From Nocardia arthritidis (lineage in GTDB: Bacteria; Actinomycetota; Actinomycetes; Mycobacteriales; Mycobacteriaceae), in NCBI RefSeq assembly GCF_011801145.1, contig NZ_CP046172.1, forward strand, positions 9,734,001 to 9,798,000: a DNA stretch of 64,000 bases. The letters are read 5' to 3'. Both the position numbers and the translations under genes were made by a program. The notes below the pieces were generated by a model that saw only the letters and a program-made list of their open reading frames with translations, did no database searches and was not told where the DNA came from. Of the stretch, positions 26,160-34,405 are shown in pieces; the stretch's first letter is position 1, and every line of letters starts with the position of its first letter.

Positions 26160-26828
26160 CTATTCCAGCCCCTGTTCGATCGCATAGCGGGTGAGTTCGA
26201 CCCGGTTGGCCAGCTGCAGCTTTCGCAGCGTCGCCTGCACGTGGTTCTCCACGGTGCGATGGCTGAGCCCGAGCCGGGACGCGATCTGCTTGGCGGACAG
26301 GCCCTTCGCGACCATCCGGAGCACCTCGGTCTCCCGTTCGGTGAGCGCGGGGCGCTGCGGCTCGTCGGGCTGTGCGGGCGCGGTGGCCATCCTGCGGTAT
26401 TCGCCTAGCACCAGACCCGCGAGCCCCGGGGTGAACACCGCCTGCCCGGCCGCAGTGGCCCGGACCGCATCGATCAGTTCCGCCGCCGACGCGCTCTTCA
26501 CCAGATAGCCGGACGCCCCGGCCTTGATGGCATCGAGCACATCCCCCCGTTCGGCGGAGGCCGAGAGCACCAGCACCCGGCTGTCCGGCGATACCCGCAG
26601 CACCTCGGCGGTGGCCTGCGCGCCGTTGCCGTCGGGCAGCTGCATATCCATCAGCACCACCGCCGGTCGCACGGCCGCGGCCCGGCGGGTGGCCGCGCCG
26701 ACGCCGTCGGCGGTGGCCGTCACCTGGAATCCGGCCTCGGCGAGATCACGGGAGACCCCATCGCGCCACATCGGGTGATCGTCCACCACCATTATCGAAA
26801 TATCCTCGGCCGCAATATCTTCGGTCAC
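26160..26828 (-). CDS. LuxR/NarL-type response regulator
   Basis: 222 residues. The receiver domain comes first (IMVVDDHPMWRDGV, phosphoacceptor Asp in LMDMQLPDGNG, the Lys in GYLVKSAS). It is followed by a LuxR helix-turn-helix (LTERETEVLRMVAKGLSAKQIASRLGLSHRTVENHV). It should be phosphorylated by the kinase encoded just upstream and bind DNA as a dimer. The start is most likely GTG 26828, which has AGGAGGG six bases upstream. ATG 26846, which overlaps the kinase stop as ATGA, is the alternative and would add six residues. Targets are unknown; the DUF1707 gene is next on the strand. Confidence 0.95.
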   Translation of the reverse strand: MTEDIAAEDISIMVVDDHPMWRDGVSRDLAEAGFQVTATADGVGAATRRAAAVRPAVVLMDMQLPDGNGAQATAEVLRVSPDSRVLVLSASAERGDVLDAIKAGASGYLVKSASAAELIDAVRATAAGQAVFTPGLAGLVLGEYRRMATAPAQPDEPQRPALTERETEVLRMVAKGLSAKQIASRLGLSHRTVENHVQATLRKLQLANRVELTRYAIEQGLE

Positions 26829-26842
26829 CGCACGCCCTCCTG

Positions 26843-28015
26843 TCATGCTCGCGGCACCCGGAATTCCCATTCCGTGCCGAATTCGTCCGCCTCGCTGAGC
26901 AATTCCGCGGTACCGCCGAGCGCGGCCAGTCGCCCGACAATCGATCGGGAGACGCCGAGCCGCCCCTCGGCCGCCGCCTCGGCCAGCCGACCCGGCGCGA
27001 TGCCGACCCCGTCGTCGCGCACGCTGACGATCAGCTCGTCACCGGTATCTTCCAGCAGCACATACGCTTTCGCGTCCGGTCCGGCATGCAGCGCGACATT
27101 GGACAGCGCGTTCGCCACGGCCGCCGCCAATTCGCCGGCCACCCAGCGCCCGACCAGCACCGGATCCCCCGGGATCGAGACGAACACCGTCGGCGTCGCG
27201 TGCGCGGTGAGCAGCGGACGCAGATCAACTTCGGCCGCGCCGGAATCCGGGCGCGGACCCTGTTCGGAGATCAGGGTCCGCAGCGCCACCTCCTGCTCGC
27301 CCGCGCGCTGCGCCAATTCGTTGGTGTCCCCGCCGATTTCGCTGCCGCGCCGTTTGATGTAGCTGAGCACCTGCAGCACGCCGTCGTGCACCTCACGCGA
27401 AAGTCGTTCCCGCTCTTCGGCGGCCGCGGTGATACGCATGGCCCGCTGCAGCTGATCCTGCGCCCGGCGCGCCGTGTTGGCGGCCAGCCCGAGCGCCAAC
27501 CCGACCGAAACCAGCACGGGCACGGTGGCATCGGTCCAAACGTCCTGACCCCACTGATCGCGGACGGTGAGCGCCACCGACGCGATCAACAATCCGGAGC
27601 ACATGCCGCCGACCGGTCCGAGCAGGATGCCCGCCGAGATCACCGCATTCGCCGACCAGAGCGTGGTCGGCAGCGTCTGATGTCCGTGGAACCAGCCGTA
27701 ATCGGCGACCAACCGGGTGGACGCCATCAGCGCCGCGACGACGAGGTGGTCGCCGAGCACAACCCAAACCCGCAGCCGCCGAGCCAATTCGGGAAAATGC
27801 CACTGGGACAACAACAGTGCCGAAATCCCTGACCACATCGCCATCAACGCGATCAGCACCCAGCTCAACCGCTGGTTGTGATAGTGCGACACCGAGGCGA
27901 TCTGCTGCCCGACCGCGTACAGCAGCGTCACCAGCCGCAGCGCCTGCGCGGCCCGCCACAGCGGCGCGGTCGCGATCTGATCGGGGCCGAGTTCAGCCGT
28001 TCGGGTGCGCACCAT
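26843..28015 (-). CDS. MacS-like sensor histidine kinase
   Basis: A 390-residue membrane kinase. Residues ~20-200 hold five or six hydrophobic helices with little extracellular loop, so it probably senses the membrane or a small lipophilic signal. The cytoplasmic part has the HisKA_3 phospho-His in LSREVHDGVLQVLSYI and a C-terminal ATPase domain with DDGVGIAPGRL. This fits the MacS group of NarL-type kinases. ATG 28015 overlaps the end of the AI-2E-type permease by 23 bases, and the response-regulator gene follows, so permease, kinase and regulator form one operon. The signal is unknown. Confidence 0.92.
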   Translation of the reverse strand: MVRTRTAELGPDQIATAPLWRAAQALRLVTLLYAVGQQIASVSHYHNQRLSWVLIALMAMWSGISALLLSQWHFPELARRLRVWVVLGDHLVVAALMASTRLVADYGWFHGHQTLPTTLWSANAVISAGILLGPVGGMCSGLLIASVALTVRDQWGQDVWTDATVPVLVSVGLALGLAANTARRAQDQLQRAMRITAAAEERERLSREVHDGVLQVLSYIKRRGSEIGGDTNELAQRAGEQEVALRTLISEQGPRPDSGAAEVDLRPLLTAHATPTVFVSIPGDPVLVGRWVAGELAAAVANALSNVALHAGPDAKAYVLLEDTGDELIVSVRDDGVGIAPGRLAEAAAEGRLGVSRSIVGRLAALGGTAELLSEADEFGTEWEFRVPRA

Positions 28016-29330
28016 CGGCTTCGTCTGCGACAGAACCGGTTCCGCTCGGTTTCTCGGAATCGTTGGGCACCTTGGCTTTACCGCCCGGCGAGCCGTCCGG
28101 CCACTGCGCCGCATCGGCATCGGCCTCGGCGTCGGCAAGGATGTCCGCGGGATCGAGACTTCGTGGCTCATCCGGTACGACCCTTCGGTCGCCCGTGATC
28201 AGTTCCTCGTATATCTCCTCGGGGCCGTCGGCCAGCAGCGAACGGATCGCCGTATTCAGCATCGCGACCATCGGCACCGCCATCAGCGCGCCGCCGATCC
28301 CCCCGACCACCGCGCCCGACGCGATCGCGAGCACCACGGCCAACGGATGGATATTCACCGCCCGGCCCATCAACAACGGTTGCAGCACATGGCTTTCCAG
28401 CTGCATCACCGCGATGATCACACCGAGCACGATCAGCGCGGTGACCCAGCCCTTGGTCACCAGCGCGATGAAAACCGCGATGGATCCGGCCAGGAACGCA
28501 CCGATCACCGGAATGAACGCGCCGACGAACACCACCGAGGCCAGCGGCAACGCCAGCGGCACATTGAGTATCGCCAGCCCGGCGCCGATGCCGATGGCAT
28601 CCACCGCGGCCACCACCACGGTCATCCGGACGAAGCCGACCAGCGACCCGAAGCCGAGACGGCCGGCGAGGCGCACCCGCTCGCGGTGCTGGGTCGGGAT
28701 CAGCCGGGTGACGAACTCCCAGATCTGCTCGCCGCCGTACAGGAAGAAGATCAGGATGAAGAAGGTCAGGAACGCGCCGGTGAGAATGTGCCCGATCACC
28801 GTCGCGGTGGCCAGCGCACCGCTGGTCAGCGTGTCCTGATTGGACCGGATCGATTTGACGATGGTGTCGCCCGCGCTGCGGATCTGCTCATTGCTCAGGT
28901 GCAGCGGCCCGTTGATCAGCCAATCCTGTACCTCGTGGATGGAATGGGTGACCTCGTCGGACAGCTGCGGCACACCGGCGATGAACTGTTCGACGACGAA
29001 GGTCATGATCCCGGCGAGCACCCCGAGCGAGCCGACCAGCGCGACGAATACCCCGACCGCCCGCGGGATCCCGAACCGGTTCAGCAGGTTCACCAGCGGC
29101 GCGAGCAGCGCGGCCGCCAGCAGCGCGATGGCCATCGGGATGACAACGGTCGAAAGCTTCTGGACGATCAGCCAGCCGGTGAAGGCGGTCCCGAAGATGA
29201 TCAGCAGCCGCCAACACCATTCGGCCGTCATCCGGACGAGCGGATGCACCGCGTCGGCGGCGACCCATCCGTCGGCCGCCGACCGCCGCTCGAACGGTGC
29301 GCGCTGGGGACTCGCCTTCGGGTCGGTCAC
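27993..29330 (-). CDS. AI-2E family (PerM-type) transporter
   Basis: A 445-residue membrane protein with the AI-2E/PerM layout. It has an N-terminal cluster of hydrophobic helices (LLIIFGTAFTGWLIVQKLSTVVIPMAIALLAAALLAPLVNLLNR), a ~100-residue periplasmic-type helical insert (IHEVQDWLINGPLHLSNEQ) and a second membrane half with GAFIPVIGAFLAG and HVLQPLLMG. An acidic, Pro/Ser-rich tail follows. Family members export autoinducer-2 or act as Na+/H+ antiporters; the substrate here is unknown. I prefer GTG 29330, which begins directly after CATATTAGG (possible leaderless start). It leads the kinase/regulator operon, so it may be part of the sensing system. Confidence 0.9.
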   Translation of the reverse strand: MTDPKASPQRAPFERRSAADGWVAADAVHPLVRMTAEWCWRLLIIFGTAFTGWLIVQKLSTVVIPMAIALLAAALLAPLVNLLNRFGIPRAVGVFVALVGSLGVLAGIMTFVVEQFIAGVPQLSDEVTHSIHEVQDWLINGPLHLSNEQIRSAGDTIVKSIRSNQDTLTSGALATATVIGHILTGAFLTFFILIFFLYGGEQIWEFVTRLIPTQHRERVRLAGRLGFGSLVGFVRMTVVVAAVDAIGIGAGLAILNVPLALPLASVVFVGAFIPVIGAFLAGSIAVFIALVTKGWVTALIVLGVIIAVMQLESHVLQPLLMGRAVNIHPLAVVLAIASGAVVGGIGGALMAVPMVAMLNTAIRSLLADGPEEIYEELITGDRRVVPDEPRSLDPADILADAEADADAAQWPDGSPGGKAKVPNDSEKPSGTGSVADEADGAHPNG

Positions 29331-29343
29331 TCCAGCGAGCCTA

Positions 29344-29461
29344 ATATGCACTGCCGGGCGAAGCCCGTCCTGAGCCCGCGCATGGCCGGAGCGAATGCGG
29401 AGGTACGCCTGATATGCGCTGCCGGGCAAAGCCCGTCCTCAGCCCCCGCATGGCCGGAGCG
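29344..29461. repeat. Two tandem copies of a 68-bp-period repeat (dispersed family)
   Basis: Copies at 29344-29393 and 29412-29461 match at about 46 of 50 positions. Each holds a short GGGC-GAA/AAA-GCCC hairpin. The 26 bases at 29384-29409 (GGCCGGAGCGAATGCGGAGG then TACGCC) recur exactly, inverted, at 36361-36386, so this is an interspersed repeat family. It fills the gap between the permease start and the esterase stop. Confidence 0.85.
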
Positions 29462-31030
29462 TCAGTACAGGTCGACTCTGTCCCACAGGTTCCGGTTCGG
29501 GTACGGGTCGTCGACGACCATGGGTTGGACGTCCAGTCGCATGGTGGTCCTGCGGGTGGGTTCGTACCGCGGCCAGTGCACTCGGCCGGTGTGAGCGAAC
29601 CGCACCCAGGCGCCGTGGACGAGGTCGGCCAGCTGCTGTGGTGGGTTCGGGCCGGTGATCCATCGCAGCCGCCGGTCGCCCAGTTGGTCGAAGACGAACG
29701 GAACCTCGAGGAAGTGACATGCTCCGAGTTGTCCTTCGAATTGCGGTGAGCGCCAAGTGAATTCGTACATATACGTGGCCGCCGGCGCACCGGCGCGCGC
29801 GTCGGCGAGCCGCAGGCCGGGGATGGTGTAGAACCAGTCCGCCTGCAGGATCGCCAGCAGCGCACCGGGATTCGCGTCTGGATAGACGGTGCGGTAGGCG
29901 GGTAGCGCCCGGTCGACGGGTAGTCGGTACAGTCGCATCGCCGTGGTCAGTTCCGCCTCGGTGACCGAGTCGAGGCTGCGGAACGGCAGCAGCGACAGTC
30001 GCCCCTCCTCGGCATTGTGGCCGAGCAGCACGTCCACGTCGGCGGCGACGCCCGCGGTGATCGCGTCGATGGGTTTGACGGGCAGGGTGTCGCCGTCGAT
30101 CGTGGAGCGCCACATATTGACGCGACACCCCGGTTCACCACCCCAGCGCTGTGGATCCGGTTGCCGGGCAAGGTCACTCATGACCGCGGACTGGGCGGCG
30201 AGCACGCGCTCGACACCGGCCGCAGCGACGGCTTCCCGCGTCGGCGCGACACCGAGCTTGTCGACGAGCCGCCGCCCGATCTCACGGGCGGTGTCGGTGG
30301 AATAGCAGATATTGCCCGCGCCGCTCTCCATGATCGCGCGCCGGAAGAGCCCCTCGGCGCGCGGCATCGCCAGCAGCGTGCCGACGGCCATCGCGCCCGA
30401 GGACTGGCCGAAGACGGTGACGTTTCCGGGGTCGCCGCCGAAGGCCGCGATATTGTCGCGGACCCATTCCAGAGCCGAAATCTGGTCGAGCAGACCGATA
30501 TTCGCCAGGCCGTCGTCGAGGAACAGGAAGCCTTCCGCGCCGAGCCGGTAGTTGATCGCGACGAGGACCACGCCGTCGCGGGCGAAGGCGGTGCCGTCGT
30601 AGAGGCCGTTGCTTCCGGTGTCGAGACCGCCACCGTAGATCCACACCATTACCGGCAGGCGCGCCGAGCCGGGGTCGGGGGTCCAGATGTTCAGGTTGAG
30701 ATAGTCCGCGCCGGGGATCGGTGGCGCGAAGAAGTCCAGCGGCGGCGGGGTCGGCGGCTGCGGTGGCGTGGGGCCGAGGGTGAGCGCGTCGCGCACCCCG
30801 GTCCACGGCTGGACCGGGCGCGGCGGCAGATAGCGGTCCACGCCCCGTGGTGGCGCGGCATAGGGCACGCCCTTGAATGCGTGCACGCCTGCCGTCACGC
30901 TGCCTCGCACCCGCCCAGCACGTGTCGTCACGATTGATTCGGCTGTCCGACCGGCGCCGCATCCGGTGACGGCCAATGCGGCGAACGCGGAGGCCGCGGC
31001 CGTGCCGCGAAGAAATGTCCGGCGGTTCAA
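29462..31030 (-). CDS. Type-B carboxylesterase, Tat-exported lipoprotein
   Basis: A 522-residue esterase of the cholinesterase/PNB-esterase family, hydrolysing carboxylic esters outside the cell. It begins with a twin-arginine signal (NRRTFLRG) and a lipobox ending in TGC, so it is predicted to be Tat-exported and lipid-anchored. The nucleophile lies in FGQSSGAMAVG, and the family's GGDPGNVTVFG and WIYGGG (oxyanion) segments are present. Its start is TTG 31030, preceded by AGGGA seven bases upstream. It lies nine bases after the small membrane protein gene, so the two are co-transcribed and probably under the TetR operators at 31549-31599. Confidence 0.92.
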   Translation of the reverse strand: MNRRTFLRGTAAASAFAALAVTGCGAGRTAESIVTTRAGRVRGSVTAGVHAFKGVPYAAPPRGVDRYLPPRPVQPWTGVRDALTLGPTPPQPPTPPPLDFFAPPIPGADYLNLNIWTPDPGSARLPVMVWIYGGGLDTGSNGLYDGTAFARDGVVLVAINYRLGAEGFLFLDDGLANIGLLDQISALEWVRDNIAAFGGDPGNVTVFGQSSGAMAVGTLLAMPRAEGLFRRAIMESGAGNICYSTDTAREIGRRLVDKLGVAPTREAVAAAGVERVLAAQSAVMSDLARQPDPQRWGGEPGCRVNMWRSTIDGDTLPVKPIDAITAGVAADVDVLLGHNAEEGRLSLLPFRSLDSVTEAELTTAMRLYRLPVDRALPAYRTVYPDANPGALLAILQADWFYTIPGLRLADARAGAPAATYMYEFTWRSPQFEGQLGACHFLEVPFVFDQLGDRRLRWITGPNPPQQLADLVHGAWVRFAHTGRVHWPRYEPTRRTTMRLDVQPMVVDDPYPNRNLWDRVDLY

Positions 31031-31039
31031 GATTTTTCC

Positions 31040-31498
31040 CTACACCGATCGGGTACGCGGACCACGCCACAGCAGCGCGACGGCCACCAGGCCCGCCAGG
31101 CTGGGCGCCATCCCGACCCAGCCCAACGCCGCGGGCAGTCCGGTGTCCCCGGAGGTGTCCTTGGTGAGCAGTGTGGTCAGACCGACGCTTGCGCCGAGCA
31201 CGAACATCCCGGTCGCGGCGGGGCGGGCCCACCGCTTGTCCTTCTTGACCGCCCACATTGTCCCGAGCCAGGCGACGACACCGAGCGCTCCGATAACGGA
31301 CAACAGGAGCAGGTAGGTGGTTACGGCCGAGTCGATCTCCATCCGGGTGTATCCGGGATAGCCCGACCGGATGTGATCGGCCAGCAGATCCGAGGTGGCA
31401 CGGTCGATGTACGGGACGACCGCGGCGACGACGGTGAGCACGAGGCCCGCATACATCGCTCGGATCGCCTGTCGATACTGAAATGTCTTGGCTATCAC
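31040..31498 (-). CDS. Small four-helix membrane protein
   Basis: A 152-residue protein with four hydrophobic segments (MYAGLVLTVVAAVVPYI, YLLLLSVIGALGVVAWLG, GMFVLGASVGLTTLL, LAGLVAVALLW). It has the topology of many unclassified actinobacterial inner-membrane proteins, and I recognise no family. Start is GTG 31498 with AAAGGAAAG upstream. It is first in a two-gene unit with the Tat lipoprotein esterase and divergent from a TetR gene. Two palindromic operators in the shared promoter region indicate that the TetR protein controls it. Confidence 0.8.
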   Translation of the reverse strand: MIAKTFQYRQAIRAMYAGLVLTVVAAVVPYIDRATSDLLADHIRSGYPGYTRMEIDSAVTTYLLLLSVIGALGVVAWLGTMWAVKKDKRWARPAATGMFVLGASVGLTTLLTKDTSGDTGLPAALGWVGMAPSLAGLVAVALLWRGPRTRSV

Positions 31499-31548
31499 TG
31501 ACTTTCCTTTCCGGTCACGCGCCGAGAGCGACGCTGACGGCTTCGCTC

Positions 31549-31567
31549 AAACCTACGTCGTAGGTTT
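31549..31567. promoter_or_regulatory. TetR-type operator O1 (perfect palindrome)
   Basis: AAACCTACG-T-CGTAGGTTT, two perfect 9-base arms around one base, lies 51 bases upstream of the minus-strand membrane protein start and 54 upstream of tetR. It shares the ACCTACNNNGTAGGT core with a second site 33 bases away. Confidence 0.8.
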
Positions 31568-31582
31568 ACGAGTCGACGGTAT

Positions 31583-31599
31583 ATCCTACGGTGTAGGTT
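31583..31599. promoter_or_regulatory. TetR-type operator O2
   Basis: ATCCTACGGTGTAGGTT repeats the CCTAC-N3-GTAGG core of O1. Its centre is 33 bases (three helical turns) from that of O1 and 30 bases before the tetR start, and it overlaps a TATATCCT -10-like sequence. It probably mediates autorepression. Confidence 0.75.
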
Positions 31600-31620
31600 T
31601 GGCAAGGAAAGGGAGCGGAC

Positions 31621-32274
31621 GTGGCCAGACGCACACAGGGCACTTCGGCAGGGCTCACCCACGAGCGCATCGCGGCCGCCGCCGTCGCACTCGTCGACCG
31701 CGACGGCCTGGAGCGCTTCGGGGTGCGACGACTCGCCGACGAGCTCGGAGTCGATCCGATGTCGATCTACAACCACATCAAGGGCAAGGCGGCGCTACTG
31801 GACGCGGTCGGCGAGGCCGTACTCGCCGAGATGCCGACCGGCACCGGCGATGAGCCCGCCACCTGGGAAGAGATCGCCCGCTGGACCGCGCACAACTACC
31901 GGGAGATCGCCTACCGGCACCCCCACGTGGTCCCGCTGCTGGCCACCCGGCCGCAAACCTCACCCGCCGCACTCACCGCACTGGAGCGCCTCGTCACCGG
32001 GATGCGCGCAGCCGGTCTGCCCGACCACGTCATCTCGGATACGCCGCTGGCCCTTTTCGGCTTCCTCAACGGCTATCTACTGGCGGTCCTCAGCGGCGGA
32101 CCCGACACTCCCGCAACCGTGCCCGCATTCGACCCCGCGCGGTACCCGACGATGGCCACTCTCGCACCCCGGATGGCCGACTTCGGATCCATAACGGAAT
32201 TCGACCGGCTGCTCGAAACCGTGCTCGCCGGAATCCGGGACCGGGCCGCTCGCGCCGATCAAGTCAGCTCGTAA
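31621..32274 (+). CDS. TetR/AcrR-family regulator
   Basis: A 217-residue repressor. Residues ~12-60 form the helix-turn-helix (LTHERIAAAAVALVDRDGL...RLADELGVDPMSIYNHIKGKAAL), in the TetR branch that carries the class C-terminal domain with HPHVVPLL and a long helical ligand pocket. Start is GTG 31621 with AAAGGGAG upstream. Two CCTAC-N3-GTAGG operators lie in the divergent promoter region, so it very likely represses itself and the membrane protein/esterase pair. The ligand is unknown; an ester or lipophilic compound would fit the esterase. Confidence 0.93.
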   Translation: MARRTQGTSAGLTHERIAAAAVALVDRDGLERFGVRRLADELGVDPMSIYNHIKGKAALLDAVGEAVLAEMPTGTGDEPATWEEIARWTAHNYREIAYRHPHVVPLLATRPQTSPAALTALERLVTGMRAAGLPDHVISDTPLALFGFLNGYLLAVLSGGPDTPATVPAFDPARYPTMATLAPRMADFGSITEFDRLLETVLAGIRDRAARADQVSS

Positions 32275-32410
32275 TCGAACCAGATGCGGTGCGTGCCATC
32301 GGCATCCACGGCCATCCCGTCCGAATCCGTTGTGCCCACTACAAGCAGCGGAAACCGGCATCGACGCGTGGCGGCGATTAGACCGAGCCTTCCTGGCGCT
32401 CGAGTTGTTG
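32264..32410 (-). pseudogene. Possible 3' remnant of a lost minus-strand gene
   Basis: A frame on the minus strand reads ...LLVVGTTDSDGMAVDADG then THRIWFDYELT and stops at 32264-32266, overlapping the TetR stop. It looks like a natural protein C-terminus with GC-rich third positions, but a stop lies about 50 codons upstream and no start or ribosome site is visible. It could be the remains of a gene once convergent with tetR, or chance. The rest of 32275-32476 holds nothing recognised. Confidence 0.22.
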
Positions 32411-32476
32411 ATCATCGAATCCGATTGCGCCGCAGTGCATTCCACCGTAGCCGGCATACCGCGGATCTCGGTGTCG

Positions 32477-33667
32477 CTACGCGACCGGTGCCGCCGCATT
32501 GTCGCGCTGGGCCTGTAGCAGCATCGGCCGGTGCTTACCGTCCTTGAACCAGTGGTGTGCGCCGGGCTTGCGCGCCTCGGTCGCCAGGTGCTTGATGCCC
32601 GCCTGGCAGGCGAATTCCTTGAGCTTGCGCCCGACGAAGCCGCTGAAGTACAGCCGCATCGCCGTATCGTTCTTGCGGCCGAGCTGGTAGATCCCGGCTT
32701 CGCGGCCGAAGCTGAGGCACATCGCGGGGAACGACAGATCGATCGGCGTGGGCTGTTCCCCCGCGATCCGGTGCAGCAGGGTGTCGGCGGCGTGGGCGCC
32801 CAGGCAGTATGCGGTGTAGGCGCTCATCCGGAACGGTAGGTCCGACGGCGCCGACGAGTCGCCCGCCGCGATGATGCGCTCATCATCGATGCTGGTCAGC
32901 GTCTCGTCGGTGAGCAGTCGCCCGGCGTCGTCGGTGCGCAATCCGCTGCGGGCGGCCAGGTCGGGCACCCCGAAGCCGGCCGTCCAGATCGTGATCGCAC
33001 TCGTCAGTGTCCGGCCGTCGCCGATTTCCACGGTGTCCCGTGTGATCGCGGTGACCGCCGCCCCGGGTCCCTCGATGACGTTCACCCCCAGCTTGGCGAA
33101 GTACTTGCGGGCGGTGCGCCGGGCCTTCGGGTGCAGGTACGGACCGAGGACGCCGCCGCACACCAGGGTGACGTCGCGGCCCTGCTCGGCCAGCTCCGCC
33201 GCGGTCTCGATCCCGGTCGGTCCGCCCCCGATAACCGTCACCGCAGCCGTCATGGGCGTATCGAGGAGCGCCGACCGCAGCCGCTGCGCGGACTCCAAAG
33301 TCGCTATCGGATAAGCGAACTCGGCCGCGCCCGGCACCCGCGGCCCGGCATTGCCGCTGCCGACCGCGTAGATCAGGTAGTCGTAGCCGAGTGTGCCGCC
33401 CTCGGCCAGTGTCACGCTGCGCTCGGTCGCGTCGATCCGGGTCACGCTGTCGACGACCAGCCGGACACCGTCGGCCAGGATTTCGGTGTAGTCGACGACC
33501 GCGTCGTGGGTGCCGCCGACCAGCTGGTGCAGCCGCAGCCGCGGGACGAAGACCGACCGCGGATTGATCACGGTCACCCGCACACCGTCGCGTTGCGTCA
33601 GGCGATTTGCCGCCATCACTCCGGCGTATCCGCCGCCGATCACGATCACATCGATGTTCTGGTTCAT
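32477..33667 (-). CDS. FAD-dependent NADH dehydrogenase-like oxidoreductase (NDH-2 type)
   Basis: A 396-residue flavoprotein of the pyridine-nucleotide-disulphide oxidoreductase superfamily closest to type II NADH dehydrogenases. It has an N-terminal FAD site (VIVIGGGYAGVMAANRL), the second dinucleotide site (VTVIGGGPTGIETAAELAEQG) and the late FAD motif (IIAAGDSSAP). It would move electrons from NAD(P)H to a quinone or other acceptor. It lacks the C-terminal amphipathic helix of classical NDH-2, so membrane binding is uncertain. Start ATG 33667 has GAAGGA upstream. A CRP/Rex-like GTGA-N6-TCAC site lies 66 bases upstream. Confidence 0.9.
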   Translation of the reverse strand: MNQNIDVIVIGGGYAGVMAANRLTQRDGVRVTVINPRSVFVPRLRLHQLVGGTHDAVVDYTEILADGVRLVVDSVTRIDATERSVTLAEGGTLGYDYLIYAVGSGNAGPRVPGAAEFAYPIATLESAQRLRSALLDTPMTAAVTVIGGGPTGIETAAELAEQGRDVTLVCGGVLGPYLHPKARRTARKYFAKLGVNVIEGPGAAVTAITRDTVEIGDGRTLTSAITIWTAGFGVPDLAARSGLRTDDAGRLLTDETLTSIDDERIIAAGDSSAPSDLPFRMSAYTAYCLGAHAADTLLHRIAGEQPTPIDLSFPAMCLSFGREAGIYQLGRKNDTAMRLYFSGFVGRKLKEFACQAGIKHLATEARKPGAHHWFKDGKHRPMLLQAQRDNAAAPVA

Positions 33668-33732
33668 GGTTTTTCCTTCGTTCTGATGGGCTCGAATACG
33701 TGACAACTGAGCGACAGAATTTCTGACATCCC

Positions 33733-33746
33733 GTGACCCAGATCAC
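33733..33746. promoter_or_regulatory. CRP-like operator (GTGA-N6-TCAC)
   Basis: CGTGACCCAGATCACT matches the actinobacterial CRP pattern CGTGANNNNNNTCAC and is 66 bases upstream of the NDH-2-like gene. Rex sites (TTGTGA-N6-TCACAA) are similar, but here the outer bases are not TT/AA, which favours CRP. A class III cyclase gene lies 3 kb away. Confidence 0.45.
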
Positions 33747-33850
33747 TTGATCCGGGCTTTCGATACGACTGTTCAGCCATTGCGCTCACAAGCCGTGCCG
33801 TCGCGACGTCCTAATCGGAAGATGTTCGGTCACAAGTCATCTCACGACTT

Positions 33851-34357
33851 TCATGCGAGCTTGCCGATTTGGGCTTCCAGTAGCGAACGGACGAATCCCA
33901 GATGTGCGGGCAGCACCCGTTCCCACACGGTTCGCGAGGCGGGGTCGTGGAATTGAACGAACGTCGCCAGCACAAGGCCGCTCTGGCGGCATTGGAACAG
34001 CAGTTGCCCTTCGAAGCCCAAGGCGGATTCGGCCTGCAGCAGTACATAGTCGGGACGGTTGTGCGCGATCGACCAACCCGCGATGGCGTCGGTACCGCCG
34101 GGGGTCAGACGGAGGGCGATGACCTGCCATGCTCGTTCGAGTGCGGCCCGCACCTCGGCGGGCACGTCCTCCATGACCGCCCGGGCCCATTGCTCGGCAT
34201 CGCGATCGGGGGCATGGTCGATGCGCAATAGATGCGCATCGGTGTGCTGAATGTTGGTCAAAGTACTGACTGCGAGCATTTCGGCGTCGGTATTCACAAT
34301 GTCGACTCGCGACGGCCCGATGTCGGCATGGTTCTCGCTCATCCTTTGACGCGTCAT
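33851..34357 (-). CDS. Hypothetical protein, possibly SRPBCC/DUF2867-like
   Basis: A 168-residue soluble protein. Its pattern of a variable N-terminal segment, LTPGGTDAIAGWSI, LQAESALGFEGQLLFQ, LATFVQFHDPASRTVWERVLPAHLGFVRSLL and a final amphipathic helix suggests a helix-grip (SRPBCC or DUF2867) ligand-binding fold. I cannot name it more precisely. Start ATG 34357 follows AGGAAG; the frame stays open far upstream but crosses the palindrome and the tetR gene on the other strand. It is divergent from the TetR gene at 34484 with a perfect 13-base palindrome between them, so it is very likely that regulator's target. Confidence 0.75.
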   Translation of the reverse strand: MTRQRMSENHADIGPSRVDIVNTDAEMLAVSTLTNIQHTDAHLLRIDHAPDRDAEQWARAVMEDVPAEVRAALERAWQVIALRLTPGGTDAIAGWSIAHNRPDYVLLQAESALGFEGQLLFQCRQSGLVLATFVQFHDPASRTVWERVLPAHLGFVRSLLEAQIGKLA

Positions 34358-34405
34358 ATGACTTCCTGTCGATCGATCCCGCAAGCACAAGGCGGCGGGC
34401 CGCCA

